Source of the DNA: an uncultured Anaeroplasma sp.
GTDB taxonomy: Bacteria; Bacillota_I; Bacilli_A; Acholeplasmatales; Anaeroplasmataceae
DNA: 47,471 nt
Reading direction: 5' to 3'
Assembly (NCBI GenBank): GCA_945919465.1
Contig: CAMEJG010000011.1
Span: forward strand, 1 to 47,471
Of the stretch, positions 1 through 8,346 are shown piece by piece. A program made the position numbers and the translations under genes. Below the pieces are notes generated by a model, which was not told where the DNA came from, searched no databases, and saw nothing but the letters and a program-made list of their open reading frames with translations. Each line of letters begins with the position of its first letter. The first letter of the stretch is position 1.

Positions 1-15
1 ATGATAATAATAAAA

Positions 16-351
16 CTATAAAAATAATGGTAGGTGCCTATCAAATATGCTTACGGATATAAATAATGAATCAAAGCTATTAGAGCTTATATTTATATTT
101 ATAATAATAGCTATTATAATAATGCTATTAAATAATTCTAAGATAAATAATGATTGATTAAAATAGCTAATATGAATATCATTTGAATTTGCTAAATAAG
201 TATAGGGATCCATAAAAGGATTTGCTATAAAAAATAAGCATAATCCTGTTAAAATAATACCTATTAAATAAATGATAATTGTGGTTTTCTGAATTATAAA
301 TGCTAAATTTAAGCTAATCAGAGTCCTTAGCTTTTCTCCTCCTCTTTTCAT
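16..351 (-). CDS. ABC-2 type permease, N-terminal part (cut by window edge, possibly frameshifted)
   Basis: About 111 residues are readable. One clear membrane segment (about residues 20-42) and a second hydrophobic stretch (about 69-88) separated by a polar loop match the start of an ABC-2 exporter permease. The ATG is preceded by GGAGG at a good distance. The gene overlaps the upstream ATPase gene by 38 bp, so the two are surely co-transcribed. The frame ends in TAG at 16-18, but a neighbouring frame stays open from about position 45 to the edge and reads as hydrophobic residues (IGTYHYFYSF-like), as expected for the next helix. This suggests a frameshift or sequence error near 40-60. The family call rests on context and hydrophobicity. 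Confidence 0.6.
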   Translation of the reverse strand: MKRGGEKLRTLISLNLAFIIQKTTIIIYLIGIILTGLCLFFIANPFMDPYTYLANSNDIHISYFNQSLFILELFNSIIIIAIIININISSNSFDSLFISVSIFDRHLPLFL

Positions 352-901
352 TTAAGAAGCCTCCTTTTACCTCGTATTCGATTGGACATAACTCATTAAA
401 TAATGTTTTTGTATGCAGACACATAATAATAATCTTATTATTACCTTTTAATGTAATTATATCCTGCTTTAATAGCTTTTTTGCTGCATCATCTAAGCCA
501 TCTAATGGCTCATCTAGAATATAACAGTCACTTTTGTTATTTAGTATTTGAATAATACCAAGCTTTTGTAAATTTCCTTTTGATAGCTCCCCTATTCTCT
601 TATTAGGAATTTGGTATTTTTCCATTAATTCTATTGGAATAGATAATAGCTTACAATAGGATTTTACACTTAATAGCTTAGGCATAGTAAACTTATCAGG
701 TAAATAGCTTATGGAAATATCCCTTGTAATAGAACCAGAAGATTTAAAAATAATACCTGATAATAATTTTACTAGGGTAGATTTACCAGAACCATTAATT
801 CCTGATAATATATATAAATTACCCTCTTTAAATTCTAATGATATACTATTTAATATAATTTGATTATTATATTTTTTAGATAAATTATCTAATTTAAGCA
901 T
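314..901 (-). CDS. ABC transporter ATP-binding protein
   Basis: A 195-residue ATPase subunit, short for the family (usually 210-300). Walker A is GINGSGKST at about residues 35-43, the signature is LSKGN (about 107-111) and Walker B is CYILDEP, followed by the D-loop LDGLD. The expected H-loop histidine is in CLHTK. It should power the permease encoded just downstream, which it overlaps, and its start overlaps the end of the anchored-protein gene by 8 bp. A GGAG lies upstream inside that gene. The substrate cannot be told. The secreted protein in the same unit makes export, or immunity to that product, a reasonable guess. Confidence 0.88.
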   Translation of the reverse strand: MLKLDNLSKKYNNQIILNSISLEFKEGNLYILSGINGSGKSTLVKLLSGIIFKSSGSITRDISISYLPDKFTMPKLLSVKSYCKLLSIPIELMEKYQIPNKRIGELSKGNLQKLGIIQILNNKSDCYILDEPLDGLDDAAKKLLKQDIITLKGNNKIIIMCLHTKTLFNELCPIEYEVKGGFLNEKRRRKAKDSD

Positions 902-1748
902 ATATTACATCAGCACTCCTTCCTTTTGTTTTAAAATCATCATAAGGATTATCAGTAAGCTTATAGGGGAATTGATCTATATAATAGTCTTTATTATCAA
1001 TTTTTAATGTAATAAAGGAATTAAAAACTAACATAGTTTTTTTATAAATTAAAGGAATAAAATAAGAATTATTTTCAATATTATAGGTAGTTTGAATATT
1101 ATTGCCTACAAGTCTATAATCTTTAACTATTCCATAAATATTTATTTCATTTTCATATTTAACATTTTCTATTATTTGATCTAATCTTCCCTCTGCAAAG
1201 CTCCCTAATGAAAATTCCTGAAGTTTACCTTCTATATTTGGCATAAGAGTAATCCCTACTAAATATAAATCATCATCAAATTTTGAAAAACAACCATTTA
1301 ATAAGGAAAAATCTAAAAGCTCATAATTAGCTGGATTTAATATTGAAATAGAACCTAAGCTTGCTATTATAGTAAATGTAGTATTTTTAATATGTAGTTT
1401 AGCACTATTTAGTGTAGTAATTCCATCTCCAAAATCTGGAAGAGCAGCTTCAAATTTATGAATATAACCATTTTTCACCTCATAGGTTTGACATGTAACA
1501 TTTGATAATAATACATATGCTGTAGGGGTTTCTATTGTATAGATATTATCATCTACAAACGTAAAAGCTGGCTTCTTTTGATTTGAATATAATTCAAATT
1601 TTAAGCTTTTATTTTCTTGGTAGGTATATCCAATTCCCTTAGGAATTGAATAAACCTCTAATTCTACTGGCTTATAATTTGATAATATTACTAGTCCAGT
1701 AATTGTAATTGAAACTATTAATAATAATGCAAATAATAATTTTTTCAT
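894..1748 (-). CDS. Membrane-anchored extracellular protein of unknown function
   Basis: A 284-residue protein with one N-terminal hydrophobic segment (about residues 3-23, MKKLLFALLL start) and no lipobox cysteine, so a signal anchor or an uncleaved signal peptide is likely. The rest is beta-rich-looking and contains no motif I recognise. A good ribosome site (AGGAGG) sits just before the ATG. It lies between the secreted protein (1757-2404) and the ABC ATPase, 8 bp from the former and overlapping the latter, so it is probably a partner of that transporter, for example an accessory or adaptor subunit facing outward. Function unknown. Confidence 0.75.
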   Translation of the reverse strand: MKKLLFALLLIVSITITGLVILSNYKPVELEVYSIPKGIGYTYQENKSLKFELYSNQKKPAFTFVDDNIYTIETPTAYVLLSNVTCQTYEVKNGYIHKFEAALPDFGDGITTLNSAKLHIKNTTFTIIASLGSISILNPANYELLDFSLLNGCFSKFDDDLYLVGITLMPNIEGKLQEFSLGSFAEGRLDQIIENVKYENEINIYGIVKDYRLVGNNIQTTYNIENNSYFIPLIYKKTMLVFNSFITLKIDNKDYYIDQFPYKLTDNPYDDFKTKGRSADVIYA

Positions 1749-1756
1749 ATATCCTC

Positions 1757-2404
1757 CTAATTAATTTTAACCTTTTCAATTTTGGCATATTGACTTTCTA
1801 AGGTTACAAATTCATAGCCGCCATATAATGACCTATAGAAAAATTCATAATAAGCACAAACACCATTATTAACAGTTAAATTACCAGTAAGATAGATAAT
1901 ACAGCGGCTACCTGGTTCTACTGTAATTTTCATTGTTTGTTTTTCTTTCCTAGAGATTGTTGTTGAATTTGAATATTCAACTCCAGCTTTGGCTGAAGCT
2001 TCTGCTTTTATTTTATTAATATTTCCTGAACCACTTCCACTAATTTGTCCACTTGTAGAAAATGAAACCTTATTATTCATTTCTACTTGAACATCAATAT
2101 CATAGGTTATGCTAGTCTCTCCCTTATTATGAACACTAAATAAGGTATTTGAGATGTATGATGCTTGAACATTTTTAGCAATAGGATATACTACTGCGGT
2201 AAAAAAATATGTACCATCAGTTCTTGGCATTAGTTCATCAAGCTCCTTTAGCGTAAAATTTTTCAAGAGCTTTCCTGAGGACATAACAATCTCAACAAAT
2301 GACTGATAATCAGTTTCAGCATAGTCTTCTGCCTTTACTTCAATAGTAAAGACAATAATTACTACCATTAAATATGTAGTTAATAAAATATAAAATTTCT
2401 TCAT
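1757..2404 (-). CDS. Secreted protein of unknown function, possibly beta-hairpin-rich
   Basis: A protein of about 215 residues with a signal peptide (MKKFYILL... ending VKA, then ED). I start at the ATG at 2404 because AGGTGA precedes it at normal spacing; an in-frame GTG at 2425 is possible but has a weaker site. The middle holds long Ser/Thr/Gly/Ala-rich alternating stretches (SFSTSGQISGSGSG and KAEASAKAGVEYSNSTT), followed by a segment like TMKITVEPGSRCIIYLTG. Such patterns occur in aerolysin-type pore formers and related secreted beta proteins, but that comparison is only by eye. First gene of the unit with the anchored protein and the ABC exporter. Confidence 0.72.
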   Translation of the reverse strand: MKKFYILLTTYLMVVIIVFTIEVKAEDYAETDYQSFVEIVMSSGKLLKNFTLKELDELMPRTDGTYFFTAVVYPIAKNVQASYISNTLFSVHNKGETSITYDIDVQVEMNNKVSFSTSGQISGSGSGNINKIKAEASAKAGVEYSNSTTISRKEKQTMKITVEPGSRCIIYLTGNLTVNNGVCAYYEFFYRSLYGGYEFVTLESQYAKIEKVKIN

Positions 2405-2555
2405 AAAATCACCTATTTTTTTCACCCTTCATATAATAATAGTAAGTTTTTACAAAAATTTTTGGTTTTTTTGATATTTTTTTAAATTTTTATTAACTTT
2501 TTGTAATTTTTTATAGTTTTTATGATTATTAATACATTTTCATTAGTATAAGGGG

Positions 2556-2855
2556 ATGATGAAAATTAATGCAATTACTACCCTATCGAAATTAATTTTG
2601 AAGCTTAATCCAATGGAGTTTACTGCTTTAGCTATAGTTATAGGATATTTATTTACTGATGGATTAGATGCCTATCAGGTGCAGTCAATTGGTAACTTTT
2701 TTGAACTTGTAGGTCAAATGATAATTACCTATGGTACTCAAATGGAAAATATTAATGAAGAAGATAATAATAGTTTAGATATAAATGATGCTATTCTTAT
2801 TTTAAAAAATAAAATCGGTAATATTGAAAAAATTATTACCGAAATAAAAAAATAA
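2556..2855 (+). CDS. Small conserved Bacillota protein of unknown function
   Basis: A 99-residue protein, one of few plus-strand genes. An N-terminal amphipathic/hydrophobic part (LSKLILKLNPMEFTALAIVI) is followed by IGNFFELVGQ and a Lys/Glu-rich C-terminal helix that may be coiled coil. The wording LNPMEFTALA...IGNFFELVGQ resembles small uncharacterised proteins of clostridia and bacilli (recalled, not searched). Two adjacent ATGs (2556, 2559) follow AAGGGG, so the start is uncertain by one codon. It is divergent from the secreted-protein unit and convergent with mrp, and shares the terminator at 2858-2882. Confidence 0.72.
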   Translation: MMKINAITTLSKLILKLNPMEFTALAIVIGYLFTDGLDAYQVQSIGNFFELVGQMIITYGTQMENINEEDNNSLDINDAILILKNKIGNIEKIITEIKK

Positions 2856-2857
2856 AA

Positions 2858-2882
2858 GGATATTACATTTTTAGTAATATCC
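2858..2882 (-). terminator. Intrinsic terminator of mrp, possibly bidirectional
   Basis: A perfect 9-bp stem, GGATATTAC/GTAATATCC, with a 7-nt loop. Read on the minus strand it is followed by TTTTATTTTTTTATTT, a good U-tract for mrp, whose stop lies just upstream. On the plus strand the tail is AATATATATT, weaker, so it may also end the small plus-strand gene. Confidence 0.8.
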
Positions 2883-2890
2883 AATATATA

Positions 2891-3709
2891 TTAGTTATTA
2901 AATTTAATTATTTTTTCTACTGCTTCATCTAAATATGAAGTATCATAATCTTCAATTAATCCATTATCCATTAATTTAGATAATTCTGGATTTATTGGAG
3001 TTGAGGCTAAAGGCTCTATATTATAGAAGCTTGAAACCTCTTTAAGCTTTGACTTTCCAAATGGATATAATAAATTATTACAGCAGGAGCATTTTATATA
3101 GCTCATATTTTCTATTAATCCAATAATTTTTATATTCATTTGCTGACACATATTAACTGCTTTTCCTACAATCATTTTAACTAAATCCTGTGGAGTTGAA
3201 ACAATTACTACACCATCTACTGGAATAGATTGAAAAACAGTTAAGGCTACATCTGAAGTACCAGGAGGCATATCAATTAGTAAGAAATCTAGTTCTTCCC
3301 ATAATACATCCTGATAAAATTGTTTAATTGCCCCACCTAATACAGGACCTCTCCATAATACTGGCTTAGTAGGATCAGGAATTAATAGATTTATTGACAT
3401 AACCTTTATTCCAAGCTTAGTTAGTGGAGGAAACATTAATTTATCATTACCCTCAACACCCTCACCTACTCCAAAGGCTTTAGGAATAGAAGGACCAGTA
3501 ATATCACTATCTAGTATTCCAACCTTATAGCCCTTTTTAGCAAGGCTTACTGCAAGTAAGCTTGTAACACTAGATTTTCCTACACCACCCTTACCAGAAA
3601 CAACACCAATAATATTTTTAATGTGGTTTTCCTGTGCTGTTTCAACTAATAAGGATTTATTTTTATCACAATTTGATTTGCATGAGCTGCAATTATGATC
3701 ACATGACAT
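2891..3709 (-). CDS. mrp: Mrp/NBP35-family P-loop ATPase (Fe-S cluster carrier)
   Basis: About 272 residues. The N-terminus carries a cysteine cluster (CDHNCSSCKSNCDK, spacing CX3CX2CX3C) as in NBP35-type proteins. The deviant P-loop is GVVSGKGGVGKSS, with two lysines as in the MinD/Mrp class. Later IDMPPGTSD (switch) and the CSCC motif are diagnostic of Fe-S carrier ATPases. I start at 3709 because GAGGT precedes that ATG; an in-frame ATG at 3739 has no ribosome site. Expected role: cytosolic assembly and delivery of Fe-S clusters. Mrp-type proteins are sometimes called chromosome-partitioning ATPases in databases, which the CXXC motifs argue against. Confidence 0.92.
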   Translation of the reverse strand: MSCDHNCSSCKSNCDKNKSLLVETAQENHIKNIIGVVSGKGGVGKSSVTSLLAVSLAKKGYKVGILDSDITGPSIPKAFGVGEGVEGNDKLMFPPLTKLGIKVMSINLLIPDPTKPVLWRGPVLGGAIKQFYQDVLWEELDFLLIDMPPGTSDVALTVFQSIPVDGVVIVSTPQDLVKMIVGKAVNMCQQMNIKIIGLIENMSYIKCSCCNNLLYPFGKSKLKEVSSFYNIEPLASTPINPELSKLMDNGLIEDYDTSYLDEAVEKIIKFNN

Positions 3710-3761
3710 TTGTATTACCTCTTTTTTATTTTTACTCATATGATATTATGAGGTGAATTAT

Positions 3762-3968
3762 ATGTATAGCTATTATAATAATCCAATCTATTATAGGGAT
3801 GATAACAGAGGATTGCTTTTACCATTTTTAGTAGGTGCTGCAGTAGCCTTTCCAATAGGCTATATTGCATCAAACACTAATAAAAATCAAATGGTACCAA
3901 TGAACTATGGATATCAGCCAATGTATAATCCCTACTATATGTATCCATATTATATGCCCTATCGTTAA
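3762..3968 (+). CDS. Small Tyr/Pro/Met-rich membrane protein, unknown
   Basis: A 68-residue protein with one hydrophobic segment (LLLPFLVGAAVAFPIGYIAS) and tails rich in Tyr, Asn, Pro and Met (PMYNPYYMYPYYMPYR). AGGTGA lies 5 nt before the ATG at 3762; an in-frame GTG at 3753 is inside that ribosome site and is unlikely. It is divergent from mrp, whose start is about 50 bp away, and its stop overlaps the rbfA stop by 4 bp. Compositionally similar small proteins are seen in bacilli as spore-coat-like or envelope proteins, but no sporulation link is visible here. Confidence 0.65.
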   Translation: MYSYYNNPIYYRDDNRGLLLPFLVGAAVAFPIGYIASNTNKNQMVPMNYGYQPMYNPYYMYPYYMPYR

Positions 3969-4309
3969 TTATTATCGTTATTATTAATTGATTGAAGCAA
4001 TTCTAATATACGATTACCATTATCTAAGGAAGTATCACGCTTGAATATTAATTCAGGCATTTTTCTTGCTTTAAGCTTTTTACAAAGTTCACTTCTTAAA
4101 TAACCCTTTGAAGCCTCTAGCTCTTGTTGATATTCCTTTTCATCTCCCTGATAATAGGTATAGTAGATAGTCATATATGATAAATCATTAGTAATTCTAA
4201 CTTCTGTTACTGTAACATGAGAAAGATGCTTGTTTTTAGTATCTCTTGAAAGAATGATGCTTAATTCTCTTAAGGCATTAGATTCTAAACGTTTTAAGCT
4301 TAAACCCAT
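3965..4309 (-). CDS. rbfA: Ribosome-binding factor A
   Basis: 114 residues, the usual RbfA length, with the KH-like pattern: an N-terminal RLESNALRELSIILSRD helix, the VTVTEVRITNDLSYMTIYYT strand region and the C-terminal MPELIFKRDTSLDNGNRI element. It helps mature the 30S subunit by acting on the 5' end helix of 16S rRNA. Last gene of the rimP-nusA-infB operon; its start shares one base with the infB stop. It is convergent with a small membrane-protein gene, and the two stops overlap by 4 bp with no hairpin between them. Confidence 0.94.
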   Translation of the reverse strand: MGLSLKRLESNALRELSIILSRDTKNKHLSHVTVTEVRITNDLSYMTIYYTYYQGDEKEYQQELEASKGYLRSELCKKLKARKMPELIFKRDTSLDNGNRILELLQSINNNDNN

Positions 4310-6138
4310 TATCTAGGAATCTCCTTTAAAATAGAGGCTTCAAATACATCTCCTTCTTTAATATCATTAAAGTTTTCAATTGTGATACCACATTCAAAGC
4401 CATATTTAACTTCTTTAACATCATCCTTAAATCTCTTTAATGATGCCATCTTTCCTTCAAATACTACAACACCATCTCTTAATATTCTTACTAATGAATT
4501 TCTTTCTATAACACCATCTGTAACATAACATCCCGCAATAGTACCAACCTTAGAAAGCTTAAATAAGCTTCTAACCTCAGCTTGACCTGTAACAACCTCT
4601 TCAAATACTGGGTCTAATAATCCCTTTAAGGCTGCTTCTATATCTTCAATTACCTTATAGATAATATTATATAAACGAATCTCTACACCCTTTACCTGAG
4701 CTTCTTGACGTACAGGTGCCATAGGACGAACATTAAAGCCAATTATAATTGCCTTTGATGCTTCAGCTAAAGATACATCAGTATCTGTAATAGCACCAAC
4801 TGTAGCACGAATAATATTTACCTTTAAATCTTCAATATTTATTTTTTCTAATGATGCCTTTAAGGCTTCAACAGAACCTTGAACATCACCCTTAATAATT
4901 AAATTAAGGATTTTCTCTTTATCCTTTGAGGCTTCATTAAATAAATCCTCAAGTGAAGATGCTTTTCTTGAGGATAATTCCTCTAATTTAGCCTTATTAG
5001 CACGCTTTTCAGCAACTTCACGAGCAGTACGCTCATCAGGAAATACCATAAATTTATCTCCTGCTTGTGGCACATCAGAAAGACCAGTTACTGCAACAGC
5101 AGTTGATGGAGAAGCAGTTTCAAAACGACAATGTCTATCATCCTCCATTGTTCTTACTCTACCATAGGTATTTCCACATACAACAACATCACCAATTTTC
5201 AAAGAACCATTTTGAACTAAGAAAGTAGCAACAGGACCACGACCCTTATCAAGCTGAGCTTCAATAACTGTACCCATACCTAAACGATTAGGATTTGCCT
5301 TTAGTTCCTTCATTTCAGCAACTAGCTGAACCATTTCTAATAGCTGTTCCACACCTGTACCCTTCAATGCTGAAATTGGTACAAAGATAGTATCTCCACC
5401 CCAATCCTCAGCAAGTAATCCCAAATTAGCAAGCTCTGTTTTAACATGATCAGGATTTGCAGTTGGCTTATCCATTTTATTAACTGCAACAATTATTGGA
5501 CAGCCTGCAGCTTTAGCATGAGAAATAGCTTCCTCAGTTTGAGGCATTACACCATCATCTGCAGCAACAACTAAAATAACAATATCAGTAATTTTAGCAC
5601 CTCTAGCACGCATTTGAGTAAACGCAGCATGACCTGGAGTATCAATAAATGTAATCGCAAAGCCATTATGAGTCACCTGATAAGCACCAATATGCTGAGT
5701 AATTCCTCCAGCTTCACTCTTAACAACACGTGAATTACGAATAGTATCTAGCAATGTAGTTTTACCATGGTCAACATGACCCATAATTGTTACTACTGGA
5801 GGGCGAGAAACTAAATCCTTTTCATCATCTTCAATTACTATTTCGTCAAAACGCTCTATATCTGTAATTACCTCATCCTTAAGCTCAAAACCAAAATCCA
5901 TAGCTACAAGCTCAATTGTCTCACGATCAATTGTTTGATTTTGATTAGCCATTATACCAGCCTGCATAAGCTTCATAATAATTTGAGCAGGAGTTTTTCC
6001 CATACCTGTAGCAACATCTAAAACAGTCATTCCATCCTTGTAAATTAGAACACCCTTTTCCTTTTGAGCATCCTTTTTTCCTCTTTGATTAGGGATATTT
6101 GACGCTCTTTTTTCTTTTTTATTATTGCCCTTGGCCAC
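4309..6138 (-). CDS. infB: Translation initiation factor IF-2
   Basis: About 609 residues. The G domain has GHVDHGKT at about residues 120-127, then DTPGHAAFT and NKMDKP; the C-terminal fMet-tRNA-binding domains follow (ending [15 protein letters not shown]). I favour a GTG start at 6138, giving [11 protein letters not shown], because AGGGTGA lies at the right distance; the upstream in-frame GTG (6147) sits within that site. The N-terminal extension is only about 100 residues, much shorter than in B. subtilis or E. coli, as in reduced Bacilli. Lies between ylxQ and rbfA in the classic operon. Confidence 0.95.
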   Translation of the reverse strand: MAKGNNKKEKRASNIPNQRGKKDAQKEKGVLIYKDGMTVLDVATGMGKTPAQIIMKLMQAGIMANQNQTIDRETIELVAMDFGFELKDEVITDIERFDEIVIEDDEKDLVSRPPVVTIMGHVDHGKTTLLDTIRNSRVVKSEAGGITQHIGAYQVTHNGFAITFIDTPGHAAFTQMRARGAKITDIVILVVAADDGVMPQTEEAISHAKAAGCPIIVAVNKMDKPTANPDHVKTELANLGLLAEDWGGDTIFVPISALKGTGVEQLLEMVQLVAEMKELKANPNRLGMGTVIEAQLDKGRGPVATFLVQNGSLKIGDVVVCGNTYGRVRTMEDDRHCRFETASPSTAVAVTGLSDVPQAGDKFMVFPDERTAREVAEKRANKAKLEELSSRKASSLEDLFNEASKDKEKILNLIIKGDVQGSVEALKASLEKINIEDLKVNIIRATVGAITDTDVSLAEASKAIIIGFNVRPMAPVRQEAQVKGVEIRLYNIIYKVIEDIEAALKGLLDPVFEEVVTGQAEVRSLFKLSKVGTIAGCYVTDGVIERNSLVRILRDGVVVFEGKMASLKRFKDDVKEVKYGFECGITIENFNDIKEGDVFEASILKEIPR

Positions 6139-6148
6139 ATAAATCACC

Positions 6149-6436
6149 CTATTTCTTTAATATTTTTAAAAATCCATTATTTGTTATTCCAATAACCATT
6201 CTACCACTTTTTCCAATAGCGCTAGATAGTTCAAGGCTTGAATAACAACAACAAACCTCCACATTATAAAACTTTGATTTATCTAAAATCAATTTTTGGG
6301 CATTTTTAGAAGCATCATTAGCTAAAAATACATATTTTACCTTACCACTTCTAATACCCTCAACAACAGTCTCTTCACCGCAAACTAAACCGCCACTACG
6401 GTAACAAAGACCTAAATTACTTAAGATACGATCCAT
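6149..6436 (-). CDS. ylxQ: L7Ae/L30e-family RNA-binding protein YlxQ
   Basis: 95 residues with the L7Ae pattern: [17 protein letters not shown] at the start, a central [15 protein letters not shown], and [13 protein letters not shown] near the end. Proteins of this family bind kink-turn RNA; the exact role of YlxQ is not settled. It sits in the conserved position between ylxR and infB, and its ATG overlaps the ylxR stop (TAATG). The operon context makes the call firm even though the protein is short. Confidence 0.88.
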   Translation of the reverse strand: MDRILSNLGLCYRSGGLVCGEETVVEGIRSGKVKYVFLANDASKNAQKLILDKSKFYNVEVCCCYSSLELSSAIGKSGRMVIGITNNGFLKILKK

Positions 6437-6693
6437 TATAATAAACCTAACAATTCCTCATAAATTGAATCAGGTACACTTACCTCAAGCTTTCTATCTA
6501 AAGCCTTAGACTTTTTAGCTGCAAGGATAATATCCTTATCCTTTTTAAGATAAGCCCCTCTACCATTAGCTTTACCCTTTAAATCAACAATAACCTCATG
6601 TTCAGGAGTTCTAACAATTCTAAATAAATCTTTTTTCTCGCAAACCTCTTTAGACTGAACACAGGTTCTTAAAATTTGCTTACGCTCTTTCAT
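6436..6693 (-). CDS. ylxR: YlxR-family nucleoid/RNA-binding protein
   Basis: 85 residues with the family hallmark RTCVQSKEVCEKKDLFRIVR and later GRGAYLKKDKDIILAAKK. YlxR proteins bind nucleic acid and have been reported to affect transcription broadly in B. subtilis. Overlaps the nusA stop and the ylxQ start by one base each (TAATG), so it is translationally coupled on both sides. Confidence 0.9.
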   Translation of the reverse strand: MKERKQILRTCVQSKEVCEKKDLFRIVRTPEHEVIVDLKGKANGRGAYLKKDKDIILAAKKSKALDRKLEVSVPDSIYEELLGLL

Positions 6694-7766
6694 TAAATAA
6701 GAAGTCCCTTCTCATATGCCTCACTAACTGGCATAATATCAATTTTCCATCCACATGATTGAACAGCAAGACGAACATTCTGTCCTGATTTACCGATAGC
6801 TAATGATAAATGATCATCAGGTACTACAACAACTGATGATTTTGCCTTTGGATCAACACTTAAAACCTTAGTAACATTTGCTGGTTGTAAGGAATTAGTA
6901 ATTAATTCCTCAGGATTTTCACTCCACTTATATAAATCAACCTTTTCGCCACCTAAAATTCTAACGATTTCTTGGATTCTAATTCCACTCTCACCAACAC
7001 AAGAACCAATCGCATCAACCTTTGGATCATTAGAATATAATGCAATCTTACTTCTATCTCCTGGATCACGAGCAATTCCTTTAATTTCAATAATACCACT
7101 CTTAATTTCTGGAATATTATCCTCCATTAAACGAATAACTAGTTGCTTATCAGTACGAGAAACAGTTACTTTTGGTTCTTTTGTAGTATTTTCAACCTTC
7201 TTAATATATACACGAATAGAATCACCAATTTCACGAGAATCATTTGGTAATAATTCATTTAAAGGAATTCTTGATGTAACTCCATAGCCTAAGCTTAATG
7301 TTAATGCCTTTTCATCCTTATTTGTTATTTCAGCAACAATCATCTCACCCTCAAGCTCTACAAAGTGAGCAAATGCCATTTCTCTTTGCTTAGTTCTAAC
7401 TCCTTGAGTATATACACTCTTTGTAGCTCCAATTTCAGTTCTAGAGAATTCTTTAATATTAATTGGTCTTTCGATAATATCTCCAACCTTATAGCTTGAT
7501 TTAATCTTTTTAGCATCCTCAAGTAAAATTTCTTTAATTCCCTCAGGGTCTTGTTCTAAAGAATATTCACTAACTACTACAAATACTGCATATAATAGTA
7601 TTTCATTTTTTTCAGGATTTATTATAACCTTACAAGAGGTATTACCATTTTTCTTTTTAAAGGAATTAATTAATCCCTTTTTAAATACCTCATAAACATC
7701 CTCTACACTTATTCCTCTTGCCTCTGCAACCTCATGTGCATTTTCAAAAAAAGCCTTATTAATCAT
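6693..7766 (-). CDS. nusA: Transcription termination/antitermination factor NusA
   Basis: 357 residues, the short Bacillota form without the C-terminal acidic repeats of E. coli. The N-terminal RNA-polymerase-binding domain (to about residue 125) is followed by an S1 domain (GEMIVAEITN...) and two KH domains (CVGESGIRIQEIV and LSLAIGKSGQNVRLA). It binds the elongating polymerase and promotes pausing and intrinsic termination. AGGAGG precedes the ATG. Since its own operon leader holds a terminator-like hairpin (8255-8277), feedback control by NusA is possible. Confidence 0.95.
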   Translation of the reverse strand: MINKAFFENAHEVAEARGISVEDVYEVFKKGLINSFKKKNGNTSCKVIINPEKNEILLYAVFVVVSEYSLEQDPEGIKEILLEDAKKIKSSYKVGDIIERPINIKEFSRTEIGATKSVYTQGVRTKQREMAFAHFVELEGEMIVAEITNKDEKALTLSLGYGVTSRIPLNELLPNDSREIGDSIRVYIKKVENTTKEPKVTVSRTDKQLVIRLMEDNIPEIKSGIIEIKGIARDPGDRSKIALYSNDPKVDAIGSCVGESGIRIQEIVRILGGEKVDLYKWSENPEELITNSLQPANVTKVLSVDPKAKSSVVVVPDDHLSLAIGKSGQNVRLAVQSCGWKIDIMPVSEAYEKGLLI

Positions 7767-7775
7767 TTTCTCCTC

Positions 7776-8222
7776 CTATAGCTTCACTGCAAGTCTAATT
7801 AATTTAATATCAATATGTTTAATTTTAAAGTTTTTAAATCTTCCCTTTAGATTCACTCTTAAGGTTACTTCTTCATCATCACAATCTATTAGGGTACCCT
7901 CATATGAAAGATTATTTGTATCTATATGTATATACTTTGAAATACTATCTTTAATCTCATCAATATTTCGAAGCTCTTTTTCAGCACCTGGAGATGATAC
8001 TTCAAGCATATATTCTGGTAAATCTTTATCATATTCATCTATTCTAGTAGATAAATATTCATTAGCCAATGCTAATGTATCAAGATCAATACCATCCTTG
8101 TTATCTATTAATACCCTTAAAATTAAATAACCAAATTCCTTCACAAGCTCAACATTATACAATTTACATTGATGCTCCTCTAAAAAAGGTCTTAATATTT
8201 CTTCAACAATTTTTAAATCCAC
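7776..8222 (-). CDS. rimP: Ribosome maturation factor RimP
   Basis: 148 residues; the N-terminal alpha/beta domain has VELVKEFGYLILRVLIDNKDG and the hallmark YMLEVSSPGAEKELR, followed by a small SH3-like C-terminal domain. It acts in 30S assembly. The start is GTG with GAGGTGA just upstream. First gene of the operon; the promoter is at 8296-8324. Confidence 0.94.
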   Translation of the reverse strand: MDLKIVEEILRPFLEEHQCKLYNVELVKEFGYLILRVLIDNKDGIDLDTLALANEYLSTRIDEYDKDLPEYMLEVSSPGAEKELRNIDEIKDSISKYIHIDTNNLSYEGTLIDCDDEEVTLRVNLKGRFKNFKIKHIDIKLIRLAVKL

Positions 8223-8254
8223 AAAATCACCTCTTTGTCCCTAATCAAATAAAT

Positions 8255-8277
8255 AAGAGAGGTATTTAGCCTCTCTT
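8255..8277 (-). promoter_or_regulatory. Leader hairpin of the rimP-nusA operon (candidate attenuator)
   Basis: A perfect 8-bp stem AAGAGAGG/CCTCTCTT with a 7-nt loop, followed on the minus strand by ATTTATTTGATT. It lies between the promoter (8296-8324) and the rimP start, so it is transcribed in the 5' leader, starting about 12 nt after the likely start site. It could be a weak terminator/attenuator or an RNA-stabilising stem. Confidence 0.6.
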
Positions 8278-8295
8278 CCATAACTATCTATTTAA

Positions 8296-8324
8296 ATTAT
8301 AATATCAATCATATGAAATTGCAA
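8296..8324 (-). promoter_or_regulatory. Sigma-A promoter of rimP-nusA-infB-rbfA
   Basis: Minus strand: -35 TTGCAA (8319-8324), 17-nt spacer, -10 TATAAT (8296-8301), a near-consensus vegetative promoter. It lies between the stop of the ankyrin gene and rimP, so the operon does not need read-through from HU. Confidence 0.85.
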
Positions 8325-8346
8325 GATAAAATTAATATTTTTATAA

